From NCBI RefSeq assembly GCF_024198215.1, contig NZ_JAKCFA010000008.1:124001-188000 (forward strand): a stretch of 64,000 nt of DNA, written 5' to 3'. The translations under genes were made by a program, and so were the position numbers. Origin of the DNA: Myxococcus qinghaiensis (GTDB lineage: Bacteria; Myxococcota; Myxococcia; Myxococcales; Myxococcaceae). Shown here piece by piece: positions 37,031 through 47,080 of the stretch; position 1 is the first letter of the stretch; every line of letters begins with the position of its first letter. The notes beneath the pieces were generated by a model. It was not told where the DNA came from. It made no database searches and saw only the letters and a list, made by a program, of their open reading frames with translations.

Positions 37031-38581
37031 CTATGCCTCTTCGTCCGGCTCCACGCCGAAGCGCTCATCCCGGGTGGTGAGGATGTGGCGATAGGGCACC
37101 ACGCGCACCAGCTCCGCCACCGTGGTGGCTCCGGCGTTGACCTTGTCGAGCCCGTCCTCCATCAGCGTCCGCAAGCCGTGCTTCCGCGCATGTCGGCGCA
37201 GCCGGACCGTGGGCTCACCGTGCGCGATGAGGTCCTGGAGGTCCGGGTCCACCACCAGCAGCTCGAAGATGCCGGAGCGACCTCGATAGCCCGTGTGGTT
37301 GCACGCGGAGCACCCTCGCCCGGCGCGCGAGCGCACTCCATCCAGCAGTCGCCCCAACAGCTTCACCTGCTCAGCCGTGGGCGTTGCGTCCTCTACGCAC
37401 TGCTCGCAGATGCGCCGCACCAGTCGCTGCGTCAGCACCGCCAGCAGCGAGTCCGCCACGTCCACGTCGTCCAGTCCCAAGCCGCGCAGTCGAGCCACCG
37501 CGCCCACCGAGTCCGCCGTGTGCAGCGTACCCAGCACCACGTGGCCGGTGGCCGCGGCGGTGAGGGCCATGCTGCCCGTCTCCTGGTCGCGCACCTCGCC
37601 CACGAGCAGGACGTTCGGGTCCTGGCGCAAGAGCGCGCGCAGCAACGTCGCGTAGGGCATCTGCGGCGTCACCTGCTTCTGGTTCACCTTGGGGACGTAG
37701 TACTCGATGGGGTCCTCGGCGGTGACAATCTTCTTCCGCCCGTCATTCAGCCGCGCCAGCGCCGAGTACAGCGTCGTCGTCTTCCCGCTGCCCGTGGGCC
37801 CGGTGACGAGCACCAGTCCCTCCGGGTTGGCGAGCAGTTGGAGGAAGACGGCCTGCATGGCGGGCGACATGCCCAGCTTCTCCACCGGCACCAGGCCCAC
37901 GCTCGCATCGAGGATGCGGATGACCACGTCCTCACCCGCGGGACTCGGCACCACGCTGACGCGGAAGTCCACCACCTTGCGCCCCTCGGGCTGCTCGACG
38001 ATGGCGCGCAGGCGACCGTCCTGGGGACGGCGGCGCTCCGTGATGTCCATCCCGGCCAGCACCTTCACCCGGCTGACCACGCCCGGCAGCGAGCGAGGGT
38101 CGATGTCCGTGTAGGACTGATGGAGGATGCCATCGACGCGATAGCGCAGGTCCACGTCGTCGAAGTAGCTCTCCACGTGGATGTCGGAGGCCTTCATCTC
38201 CACGGCGCTGAAGAGCACGTGCTCCACCAGCTCCACGGTGGTCGGCGAGTGCGTGAGCTTGACGCCGGGCTTCAGCACGACGTCCGCCGTGACGCGAGGC
38301 CCCGCGCCGAAGCCGACCTCCAACGCCGACTCGATTTCGTAGGGGTTCAGCCGCACCGTGTGGAGCGGGCGCCGGAGGAACTCGGTGACGAGCGCCAGAA
38401 TCTGGCCATTGTCCGGGTTCGTCGTGCCCACCGTCACCGGCGCGTCGTGGGCCGCCGGGTCCACCTTGCCCAGCACCACCACCTGGTTGCGACGGCAGAA
38501 CGACTCCGGAAGCAGCCGGAGCGAGGCCCGGTCCAGGGTGAACTGCGCGAGCTCTGCGAAGGCGGGGGCGTCCTCGGACAT
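37031..38581 (-). CDS. GspE/PilB-family secretion or pilus ATPase
   Basis: A 516-residue type II secretion/type IV pilus assembly ATPase. An N-terminal MshEN-like region covers residues about 60-140. The ATPase core has Walker A GPTGSGKTTTLYSAL (about 262-276), Asp box AEDPIEY, Walker B-like NVLLVGEVRDQETG, and His box GTLHTADSVGAVARL. A zinc site is formed by CEQC (about 392) and CSAC (about 424), as in GspE. It powers assembly of a pseudopilus or pilus at the inner membrane. It stands alone here with no gspF/gspG neighbours, so its machine is encoded elsewhere. No clear ribosome site precedes the ATG. Confidence 0.9.
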   Translation of the reverse strand: MSEDAPAFAELAQFTLDRASLRLLPESFCRRNQVVVLGKVDPAAHDAPVTVGTTNPDNGQILALVTEFLRRPLHTVRLNPYEIESALEVGFGAGPRVTADVVLKPGVKLTHSPTTVELVEHVLFSAVEMKASDIHVESYFDDVDLRYRVDGILHQSYTDIDPRSLPGVVSRVKVLAGMDITERRRPQDGRLRAIVEQPEGRKVVDFRVSVVPSPAGEDVVIRILDASVGLVPVEKLGMSPAMQAVFLQLLANPEGLVLVTGPTGSGKTTTLYSALARLNDGRKKIVTAEDPIEYYVPKVNQKQVTPQMPYATLLRALLRQDPNVLLVGEVRDQETGSMALTAAATGHVVLGTLHTADSVGAVARLRGLGLDDVDVADSLLAVLTQRLVRRICEQCVEDATPTAEQVKLLGRLLDGVRSRAGRGCSACNHTGYRGRSGIFELLVVDPDLQDLIAHGEPTVRLRRHARKHGLRTLMEDGLDKVNAGATTVAELVRVVPYRHILTTRDERFGVEPDEEA

Positions 38582-38623
38582 GGCGGACGGAGGTTATCAG
38601 CCGCGAGTCGCGCCGGGCGCACC

Positions 38624-38664
38624 GCCATTCCTCCCCGGATTGAAGTCGCCCGGAGAGGAATGGC
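38624..38664. terminator. Long stem-loop between the UvrA-like and GspE-like genes
   Basis: The 15-base arm at 38624-38638 (GCCATTCCTCCCCGG) pairs with 38650-38664 with one mismatch and an 11-base loop. It lies 20 bases after the UvrA-like stop and is a likely factor-assisted terminator. Confidence 0.5.
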
Positions 38665-38684
38665 CGGATCGCGCCCGCGAACGG

Positions 38685-41060
<2,376 letters not shown>

Positions 41061-41136
41061 GGCGTAGGTCACCAACGGCAATCAGGGGTGTGGAAATCCG
41101 AGCGGGCCTGGCCGCTCGGGCGCTCAGCTTCTACGC

Positions 41137-41149
41137 CGACCGTCGGTCG
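41137..41149. promoter_or_regulatory. 13-bp palindrome in the UvrA-like/ArsR divergent region
   Basis: CGACCG-T-CGGTCG at 41137-41149 is a perfect dyad, overlapped at its end by a further palindrome TCGACGTCGA (41147-41156). It lies midway between divergent genes, where a regulator site would be expected. High GC makes chance dyads more likely. Confidence 0.25.
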
Positions 41150-41174
41150 ACGTCGACGAACATGCCTTGACGGG

Positions 41175-41196
41175 TATATACCTCCGTGAGTATATA
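41175..41196 (+). promoter_or_regulatory. Candidate ArsR operator
   Basis: TATATAC-N8-GTATATA is a perfect dyad in a very GC-rich genome, ending 6 bases before the likely GTG start of the ArsR-family gene. Its size and AT-rich arms fit operators of the winged-helix ArsR family, suggesting autorepression of the four-gene operon. Confidence 0.65.
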
Positions 41197-41202
41197 TCCA
41201 GC

Positions 41203-41550
41203 GTGGAATCATCATTCGCCATCATCGCGGAGCCCCACAGACGGGCCATCTTGAGCCTGCTGCTCTCGTCGGAGCGGTCGGTGGGCGACCTGGAGCGCGA
41301 GCTCCGACTGTCGCAGCCGTCCGTCTCCAAGCACCTGCGGGTGCTGCGCGATGCGGGGTTCGTGGAATCACGCATTGAAGCGCAGCGTCGCCTCTACCGA
41401 CTGAGACCGGAGCCGCTCATGGAAGTCGACGAATGGCTTATTCCCTTCCGGCGCTTCTGGTCGAAGCACCTGGACGCGCTGGAGCAGCACCTCGACAAGA
41501 TGGACAAGGTCCCCCCTGCCAAAGGAAGGAAGAAACATGAGCAGCCGTGA
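41203..41550 (+). CDS. ArsR-family transcriptional regulator
   Basis: A 115-residue winged-helix repressor. FAIIAEPHRRAILSLLLSSE and the recognition helix region LSQPSVSKHLRVLRDAGFVE, RRLYRLRPEPLMEVDEWL are typical of the ArsR subgroup that governs SRPBCC (AHSA1-like) genes; no metal-binding Cys pair is seen. A TTG 36 bases upstream would place coding sequence over the operator, so the GTG at 41203 is preferred. No ribosome site precedes it, and the message may be leaderless. It overlaps the next gene by 14 bases. Confidence 0.85.
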   Translation: MESSFAIIAEPHRRAILSLLLSSERSVGDLERELRLSQPSVSKHLRVLRDAGFVESRIEAQRRLYRLRPEPLMEVDEWLIPFRRFWSKHLDALEQHLDKMDKVPPAKGRKKHEQP

Positions 41551-42082
41551 GCGCTACACGCCGGGTGCCGCGTCGGGCGCCCGGATTGAGAAGGAGGGAG
41601 AGAAGTGGACGCTCGTGCTCGTGCGCGACCTCTCCCACCCTCCCGCGAAGGTCTGGCGGGCGATTACAGAGCCCGAGCACCTGCGCGAGTGGGCGCCGTT
41701 CGATTCCGACCGGAATCTGGGGAGCGTTGGCACCGCGAAGCTGTCGACCGTGGGAGCGCCGAAGCAGGTGGTCGCGGAGACGCAAATCAAGCGGGCCGAC
41801 GAGCCGAAGCTGCTCGAATACAGCTGGGGGGGACAGGACCTCCGCTGGGAGCTGGAGCCCCAGGGAACCGGTACCCGACTCACGCTCTGGCACAACATCA
41901 ACCGGGGCTTCATCTCGATGGGCGCCGCGGGCTGGCACATCTGCTTCGATGTGATGGATCGGCTGCTCGACGGTCAGCCCATCGGACGCCTCGTCGGCCC
42001 TGACGCCATGCGGTTCGATGGCTGGCAGCGATTGAACGTCGAGTACGCCAGGCAGTTCGGCGTCGAAGCCCCCTCCTTCTGA
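41537..42082 (+). CDS. SRPBCC (AHSA1-like) domain protein
   Basis: A 181-residue protein with the helix-grip START-like fold: VRDLSHPPAKVWRAITEPEHLREW, then ELEPQGTGTRLTLWHNI, the usual opening and late strands of AHSA1/SRPBCC proteins. It probably binds a hydrophobic ligand. It overlaps the ArsR gene by 14 bases and so is translationally coupled. This ArsR-SRPBCC pairing is common in bacteria, and the ligand is unknown. Confidence 0.85.
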   Translation: MSSRERYTPGAASGARIEKEGEKWTLVLVRDLSHPPAKVWRAITEPEHLREWAPFDSDRNLGSVGTAKLSTVGAPKQVVAETQIKRADEPKLLEYSWGGQDLRWELEPQGTGTRLTLWHNINRGFISMGAAGWHICFDVMDRLLDGQPIGRLVGPDAMRFDGWQRLNVEYARQFGVEAPSF

Positions 42083-42094
42083 TTTCCGCCCGAT

Positions 42095-42499
42095 ATGAAC
42101 ATGCAACGCTCAAAAGGAATCGTCATTGGCTTCTGGGTCGTCACCGTGCTGCTCTGCCTGCAGATGGGCTTCACCGCCTACGCGCAGCTGAGCCTGCCGG
42201 AGGTGGCGCAGGCCATCGCCGAGCTCGGCTTCCCGGACTACTTCCGCAAAGGGCTCGCGTGGGCCAAGTTGATTGGCGTGGTGGTGTTGCTCGCGCCGGT
42301 GCCGGCGCGGCTCAAGGAGTGGGCCTATGCGGGCTTCGCCTTCACCCTCGTCTCCGCGCTCATCGCCCACCTCGCGATGGGTCACGGCATGGAGCGGTGG
42401 ATCTATGCGGTGGTCACCGGCGTGCTCTGGGGGCTCTCGTATTTCTTCTGGCGCCGTCTGCAGGCCCCGGCTGTCGAGCTCCGCCCGGCGACCGCCTGA
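42095..42499 (+). CDS. DoxX-family membrane protein
   Basis: A 134-residue integral membrane protein with four hydrophobic helices. GIVIGFWVVTVLLCLQMGFTA, the loop AQAIAELGFPDYF and LAWAKLIGVVVLLAPVPARLKEWAYAGFAF are typical of the DoxX-like family (YtfB/DUF6790-type small quinone-linked membrane proteins). It follows the SRPBCC gene after 12 bases and belongs to the same operon. Function unknown. Confidence 0.85.
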   Translation: MNMQRSKGIVIGFWVVTVLLCLQMGFTAYAQLSLPEVAQAIAELGFPDYFRKGLAWAKLIGVVVLLAPVPARLKEWAYAGFAFTLVSALIAHLAMGHGMERWIYAVVTGVLWGLSYFFWRRLQAPAVELRPATA

Positions 42500-42524
42500 G
42501 CGCTGGAACTTCCAGGAGGAGACC

Positions 42525-42965
42525 ATGAAGAAGACAGGCGCGATTGAAGGTCCTCCGGCGTCGGAGCTCATCTCACAGCGAATCGTCGACCTGGGGGGAT
42601 GGCGCGGGGAGACCCTGGCGAGGATGCGCAAGCTCATCCAGGACGCGGACCCGGACGTCGTCGAGGAGTGGAAGTGGATGGGCACGCCGGTCTGGTCACA
42701 CGACGGCATCATCTGCACGGGCGAGTCCTACAAGGAGGTCGTGAAGCTGACCTTCATCAAGGGTGCATCCCTGATGGACCCGGGCAAGCTCTTCAACTCG
42801 AGCCTCGAAGGAAACGCGCGCCGGGCAATCGACATCCGCGAGGGGGAGAAGGTGGATGCGGCTGCCTTCAAGATGCTCATTCGCCAGGCGATCTCCCTCA
42901 ACAGTGAGGGCAAGGCGAAGCCGTCGAAGGAGAAGGCGAAGCCCACGAAGAAGGCGAAGGCCTGA
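42525..42965 (+). CDS. DUF1801-type YdhG-like protein
   Basis: A 146-residue cytoplasmic protein with the DUF1801 core: [48 protein letters not shown], and [23 protein letters not shown]. The last 20 residues are a Lys/Ala/Pro-rich tail (repeated KAKPxK units) of the type that binds nucleic acid. AGGAGGA lies 5 bases before the ATG. Fourth gene of the ArsR operon. No biochemical role is known. Confidence 0.83.
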   Translation: MKKTGAIEGPPASELISQRIVDLGGWRGETLARMRKLIQDADPDVVEEWKWMGTPVWSHDGIICTGESYKEVVKLTFIKGASLMDPGKLFNSSLEGNARRAIDIREGEKVDAAAFKMLIRQAISLNSEGKAKPSKEKAKPTKKAKA

Positions 42966-42989
42966 GGGCTTCCGCGACCTGGACCTCGT

Positions 42990-43017
42990 GGACCTCCGGG
43001 AGTCACCTCGGAGGTCC
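42990..43017. terminator. Bidirectional stem-loop between convergent genes
   Basis: GGACCTCCG (42990-42998) pairs perfectly with CGGAGGTCC (43009-43017) around a 10-base loop, in the 51-base gap between the DUF1801 gene and the convergent lipoprotein gene. It touches the stop codon of the latter. Confidence 0.6.
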
Positions 43018-43685
43018 TAACGGAACGGCGCGAGCTGGACGTAGGTCACGTCGGCGTCGGTGGCGGCTCCCTCGTGCATCGGTGGCACTCGCCCGCGATA
43101 CGCCACAATCTGGTCATCCGGACCGAGTCGAAGCTCCATCGGGGAGATTGCCAGCCCGACGAAGAAGTTCGTCGCGCGCATCCGCACGGTGTCGCCATGC
43201 AAGGTCAGCTCGAAGCCGTAGGTGCTGCCTCGGTCCCAGAACACCAGGGGGACGGCCTGACCGGCGCGCAGCTCACGCAGGTGCGTGCGGACGAACCGGA
43301 ACAGCGTCGGTCCGACGACGAGGTCCGTCCCACGGCGCTCGCCGCCCTCGAAGTGGTGCGCCTCGCCGCGTTGAGAGTGCACCTCATCGAACGCCAACAA
43401 CCGGCCGTCACCGTCCTGAGTCGCCTGCTGCAACACGACCGGCGTGTTGTCGGCGAAGGTGATGTGCGTCGAGACGCGCTCGCCGTTCGCGCGCTCGACG
43501 ACGCGTCGTTCGTAGCGAAAGACAGGAGCGGGGCTCCCCTCGGGCGTCACCGTTCCGACGTAGATCAACTCACCATGGCTGGCCACGGGCGCCGCCAACC
43601 GCGACGACTGCCCTGGCGCGAGGGGGACGTGCCCACAGCCAACCACACCGCACACAACAAAGAAGAGCGCACTCAGGCATTTCAT
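43017..43685 (-). CDS. Small lipoprotein of unknown function
   Basis: A 222-residue predicted lipoprotein. The signal peptide ends in VVGC (Cys17). The mature part is beta-rich with a repeated strand-turn pattern (GELIYVGTVTPEGSPAPVFRYERRVVER, DTVRMRATNFFVGLAISPMEL) and resembles DUF3108-like or secreted hypothetical proteins; I cannot name the family. ATG at 43685 chosen for the signal peptide. It is divergent from the AraC regulator, with only 35 bases between starts. Confidence 0.65.
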   Translation of the reverse strand: MKCLSALFFVVCGVVGCGHVPLAPGQSSRLAAPVASHGELIYVGTVTPEGSPAPVFRYERRVVERANGERVSTHITFADNTPVVLQQATQDGDGRLLAFDEVHSQRGEAHHFEGGERRGTDLVVGPTLFRFVRTHLRELRAGQAVPLVFWDRGSTYGFELTLHGDTVRMRATNFFVGLAISPMELRLGPDDQIVAYRGRVPPMHEGAATDADVTYVQLAPFR

Positions 43686-43720
43686 GGGGTGATGATGCTG
43701 AGCCATGGGAGCCGCCAACA

Positions 43721-44758
43721 ATGTCGCAGGCCGCCAAACCACTGTCCGAGGGCGACATCGCCGCGTGCAACGTCATCCCGGCGTTTGAAACGTCGCTCCG
43801 GTTCGGTGCCACCGAGGATGAACTGACAAGCCAGCTCGGCTGGCGCAGACAGGCGTTGCTCGAGCCTGACGCGTATGTCAGCGGCGCGTCCACGTACAAG
43901 CACATGGAGCTGATGTTCGAGAAGCCTCGCTATGCCGAGTTCGTCATCGCGGCGGCGCGTGCGTACGACGCCAAGAGCCTCGGTGTCGTGGGCCTCGCGT
44001 GCAAGAGCATGCCGGACATCGGCGTCGCGATGGCGTGTCACGCCCGCTTTCAAAAGCTGACCAACCGCACCGCGACCTACCAGACGACCCTCGCGGCAGA
44101 CGGTTTGCACATCCGCGAGCACCGAGATGACCCGCGCCTCGGCAGCCAGCTCGTCTCCGACTACACCCTGCTCGTCGCCGTCCGCCTGCTCTCCCTGCTG
44201 AGCGACGCCCCCATCCCCGTGCGTGCGATGTACAGCCGCAGAGCGCGGCTGCCAGCAGGGGAGCGCGCAATCTACGAGGAGACACTCGGCGCCGCCGTGA
44301 CGCCCGGCGCGACCTTCGCTGAGCTGGTCTTGGAGCCGACTGTCGCCACGCTCGGCGTGCGCAAGGCGGACGCGGAGCTGGAGAGCTACTTTCGCGGCGT
44401 CCTCGAGCGAGCCCTGCCGAGGCCCGACGATGCTCCAAGGCTGCTCGCCTCGGTGCGCGCCGTCATCAGAGACCACCTCCAGCAAGGTGCGCCGACCCTG
44501 GGCAGGGTCGCCCAGGTCTTGGGGCTCGGCGAGCGCACGCTGCAGCGGCGTCTCCAGGAGTTCGGTCTTGGCTTTCAAGAGCTGCTCGACGACACGCGCA
44601 AGGCGTTGGCGGAAGGCTACCTGAAGCAGCCGGAGCTGACCCTCGCCGAGGTTGCGTATCTCCTCGGCTTCGCCGAGCAGGCGTCGTTCTTTCGTGCCTT
44701 TCGTCGCTGGCACGGCATGACACCACAGGCCTACCGGACACGCAGCTCGGCGCCGTGA
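43721..44758 (+). CDS. AraC-family transcriptional regulator
   Basis: A 345-residue regulator. The N-terminal 200 residues follow the Arabinose_bd-type ligand domain (OruR/ArgR-like AraC subgroup), ending before LGRVAQVLGLGERTLQRRLQEFGLGFQELL and TLAEVAYLLGFAEQASFFRAFRRWHGMTPQAYR, the two HTH motifs of the AraC domain. GGGAG lies about 9 bases before the ATG. The nearest partner is the divergent lipoprotein gene. The effector is unknown. Confidence 0.87.
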   Translation: MSQAAKPLSEGDIAACNVIPAFETSLRFGATEDELTSQLGWRRQALLEPDAYVSGASTYKHMELMFEKPRYAEFVIAAARAYDAKSLGVVGLACKSMPDIGVAMACHARFQKLTNRTATYQTTLAADGLHIREHRDDPRLGSQLVSDYTLLVAVRLLSLLSDAPIPVRAMYSRRARLPAGERAIYEETLGAAVTPGATFAELVLEPTVATLGVRKADAELESYFRGVLERALPRPDDAPRLLASVRAVIRDHLQQGAPTLGRVAQVLGLGERTLQRRLQEFGLGFQELLDDTRKALAEGYLKQPELTLAEVAYLLGFAEQASFFRAFRRWHGMTPQAYRTRSSAP

Positions 44759-44792
44759 CGCCCGACGCGGCGCTCACTTCCTCTGACGCTCG

Positions 44793-45224
44793 ATGAGGCG
44801 TGAAGGGCGACTCGCAGCGCTTCGCCGCGGGGACGAATCCCGAGGCCGCATGCCGAGCCGTGGGCTGCTCTTCTTCTCCGCCCCTTCCCTGCTGCCGGGC
44901 GTGGCGATCCTCCGGCTCACGCGGGGTGAGCGTCACGCCGTTCGCGATGCCGAGGCGCTCGAGCGCGATGCGCGAGCCTTCCTCGGAGTCCACCTCGAAC
45001 GAGAACGCGACCTCTCGTGCTCCCTCACGGGTCGCTCGAATCGCGGCTGCGGTGCCGAACGAGGTTTCGTCGCCGAAGAAGAACCTCGGCCAATTCATGG
45101 CGGAGAGGTCCAGCGCGGAACGAGGGCCAACGAGGAAGAGCTGCTCTCCGCTCGTCGCTGAAGCGAGCCAGTTCGACGCGATGCCGTGGCCGAGGACGTG
45201 ACCGAGGGTGCCCCGGCTCGACCA
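44793..45224 (-). pseudogene. Fragment of a siderophore-interacting FAD/NAD(P)H reductase
   Basis: The minus-strand frame contains LGHVLGHGIASNWL, QLFLVGPRSALDL and RFFFGDETSFGTAAAIRA, the NADPH-side core of siderophore-interacting ferric reductases (SIP family). The N-terminal FAD-binding half is missing: the frame is closed by a stop at 45225-45227. The C-terminal end runs on into low-complexity residues over the AraC gene, without the usual SIP ending. It therefore looks like a decayed, truncated copy. Confidence 0.55.
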
Positions 45225-45247
45225 TCACCGGGGCGCGGCCTTGGTTT

Positions 45248-45493
45248 CTACGGCGTGCTCAGCACGGCGGCGTCGCAGGCGGTGAGCTCGCGGCTGTAGG
45301 TCCGGACATCGGCGCGCAGCCGCTCCAGCGCGGCCTGCCCCTTCTGGACGTCCCGGCAGGCGACCATGACCTCGCCCCCCGCCCGCCCCAGCTCCAGGGC
45401 GGTGAAGTACCCGATGCCGCTGTTCGCCCCCGTGACGATGGCCTTCCTTCCCTCCAGTCGGGGGATGTCCCGCGTGCTCCAGTCCTTCTTCAT
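45248..45493 (-). pseudogene. Truncated short-chain dehydrogenase (N-terminal fragment)
   Basis: 81 residues beginning MKKDWSTRDIPRLEGRKAIV, with the cofactor motif TGANSGIGYFTALELGRAG and VACRDVQKGQAALERLRADV. The frame then ends in an unrelated short tail. SDRs of this type are about 300 residues, so the catalytic YxxxK half is gone. Confidence 0.6.
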
Positions 45494-45818
45494 GGCGCAA
45501 CCTCGCAACGTGGTGCAGTACCTGATGAGCAAGCCCGTGCCCGAGGCGGACACGCTGGCGAGGCTGCTGCTGTCGGCGGGGGATGCCGAGGTGCGTGATT
45601 TGGTGACGACGCTGCTGGAGGCGCGGCTGACGCGACCGCTCGCCCAGAGGCTGGGGCCCCCGAAGGCGGAGTCGCGCGCGGCGCTGCTGCTCGCCCTCTT
45701 CTGTGGCGTGTGGACCTTCCGAAGCATGGCGCCGATGAAGCCGCTCGCCGGGACGTTGGACCCGGCCACGGCCGCGATGCTCGCGACCATGCTCCAGGAC
45801 CTCGTCGACGGCGGCTGA
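45492..45818 (+). pseudogene. TetR-family regulator, C-terminal fragment
   Basis: The frame encodes about 108 residues without a DNA-binding domain. NVVQYLMSKPVPEADTLARL, RPLAQRLGPPKAESRAALLLALFCG and LDPATAAMLATMLQDLVDG match the ligand-domain end of TetR regulators. The N-terminal HTH should precede it, but the upstream DNA is the divergent SDR fragment, so the regulator has been beheaded. The nominal ATG overlaps the SDR ATG. Confidence 0.55.
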
Positions 45819-45922
45819 CCGCTCGGCGCTTCGTGCCGCACCTCATGGGCGCGTGGCGAGGACTGGCGAGTAGAGCACGCACATTCGGTGGAAGGCGCGG
45901 GGCATGGATGCGGTGAACGTGT

Positions 45923-46732
45923 CTACCGGCGCAGCGCGGTGAACAGGTCGCCACTCCGCTCGATCTCCATCCGCATGTACCTGGCGGAATCCGCGCAGGC
46001 CCCCCGTCCGGTCTCCAGCCGCAGCACGTTCGCGTCCAGAGTCAGATCCCCAGTCGCCAGACAGCCCAAGATGTCGCTACTTGAGAGCCACTTATGAATG
46101 TCCAGTTTGCCGCCGAAGACGGCGGGATGCTCCGAGAACATCTCGGGCAATCCCGTCGACAGGCCCCGGTATTCGAAGCGCATGGGCTCGTCTGACTGGA
46201 AGGCGAACTCCAGCACGTGGGGTTTCCCCTGGTAGGTGAAGCGCGCGCGAAGCTGGAAGCTGGGGTGCTCCGGCGTCCCCGGAGCCCACCGCGTATCAAT
46301 GGCGGGATAGTAGATGCGAGGGATGAACACTTGCTTGCCCTCCACGGTCAGGCCCTTGCCGGTGCCCAACTCCACGGGGCCCGGGAGGTGAAGCACGCCA
46401 GGCAGGACCTCGGGGGAGTTCTGGAGGGGGGGCGAGCCAGGGCGCCTCACGGGGTTGATACAGGACACCTCTGGAGAGAGCACCTCTTCATAGTCCTCGC
46501 AGCGGACGTGGGGCGACAGGTCCATCCGCAAGTCCGACAGCCTGAACGTGAGGGTCTCCACCACGAAGGAGAGGCCGTCGAACGAGACGAAGGTGCCTGG
46601 GTCGGTCACGAAGGTGTCCGAGCTGTAGACGAAGTCGAGCAGGTACCGGTCGGCCTCGTCGGGACCTCCGCAAGCGCAGATGGCCAGAGCGGCAGTGATG
46701 CCAACGGTACGGTGCCAGGAAGGTGACGGCAT
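45923..46732 (-). CDS. Putative lipoprotein divergent from a di-heme oxidoreductase
   Basis: A 269-residue predicted lipoprotein (signal peptide HRTVGITAALAICAC, likely lipid-anchored at Cys21). The mature part is beta-rich: LLDFVYSSDTF, FVVETLTFRLSDLRM, FQLRARFTYQGKPHVLEFAF, MRFEYRGLS and KLDIHKWLSSSDILGC. The first segment and the KLDIHKW region are reminiscent of MbnP-like metal-binding proteins that accompany di-heme enzymes, but I cannot confirm this. Its genome context (divergent, next to a di-heme cytochrome gene) is similar to MbnP-MbnH pairs. ATG at 46732 gives the best signal peptide; a GTG 39 bases upstream is possible. Confidence 0.6.
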   Translation of the reverse strand: MPSPSWHRTVGITAALAICACGGPDEADRYLLDFVYSSDTFVTDPGTFVSFDGLSFVVETLTFRLSDLRMDLSPHVRCEDYEEVLSPEVSCINPVRRPGSPPLQNSPEVLPGVLHLPGPVELGTGKGLTVEGKQVFIPRIYYPAIDTRWAPGTPEHPSFQLRARFTYQGKPHVLEFAFQSDEPMRFEYRGLSTGLPEMFSEHPAVFGGKLDIHKWLSSSDILGCLATGDLTLDANVLRLETGRGACADSARYMRMEIERSGDLFTALRR

Positions 46733-47080
46733 ATGGGAAGGGACTCGATGCTCGGAAGAAGGTGCGTGCACCGGAGCCAGGCGCGTCGATGGAGGCCCCG
46801 AGCAGGCTCACTCTATACCGACAACCCGGGAAAGGGACCAACACCCTTGGTCATGGCGATTCTCTCGCCAGCCGTATGGCTTGACTCCACGTGTTCGTGA
46901 ACTTGAGTTCCCTCTCAAGGACGTCCACTCGCATGACGACGCTTGCGGACGGCATGATGGCGAGCTGCATGTCTTTGCCCGCGCTGGTCGACTGTCTCAT
47001 TTCACACGCATATCCTGTGCGCGGAAAAGCCAAGCTGGAATTCAGGCTATTTCAGCTTTTGATAGAATAGACTCAAGGGC
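46733..47080. other. Divergent intergenic region before the di-heme oxidoreductase
   Basis: No gene supported; a 45-codon frame (ATG at 46935) lacks a ribosome site. Visible features are GACCAA-N5-TTGGTC (46836-46852), CTTGAG-N6-CTCAAG (46902-46919) and an AT-rich run near 47045-47070 with a TAGAAT hexamer (47063-47068), 12 bases before the ATG at 47081. These may be promoter or operator parts for the two divergent genes. Confidence 0.35.

Noticed and set aside
41147..41156. TCGACGTCGA dyad near the ArsR operon.
   Set aside because: Short and common in GC-rich DNA; only mentioned as overlapping the larger dyad.
45366..45491. Upstream extension of the TetR fragment to an earlier ATG.
   Set aside because: This part is antisense to the SDR fragment and has no HTH, so it cannot be the true N-terminus of the regulator.
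46935..47072. A 45-codon plus-strand frame before the di-heme oxidoreductase.
   Set aside because: No ribosome site and no similarity to any known small protein; it overlaps the expected promoter.
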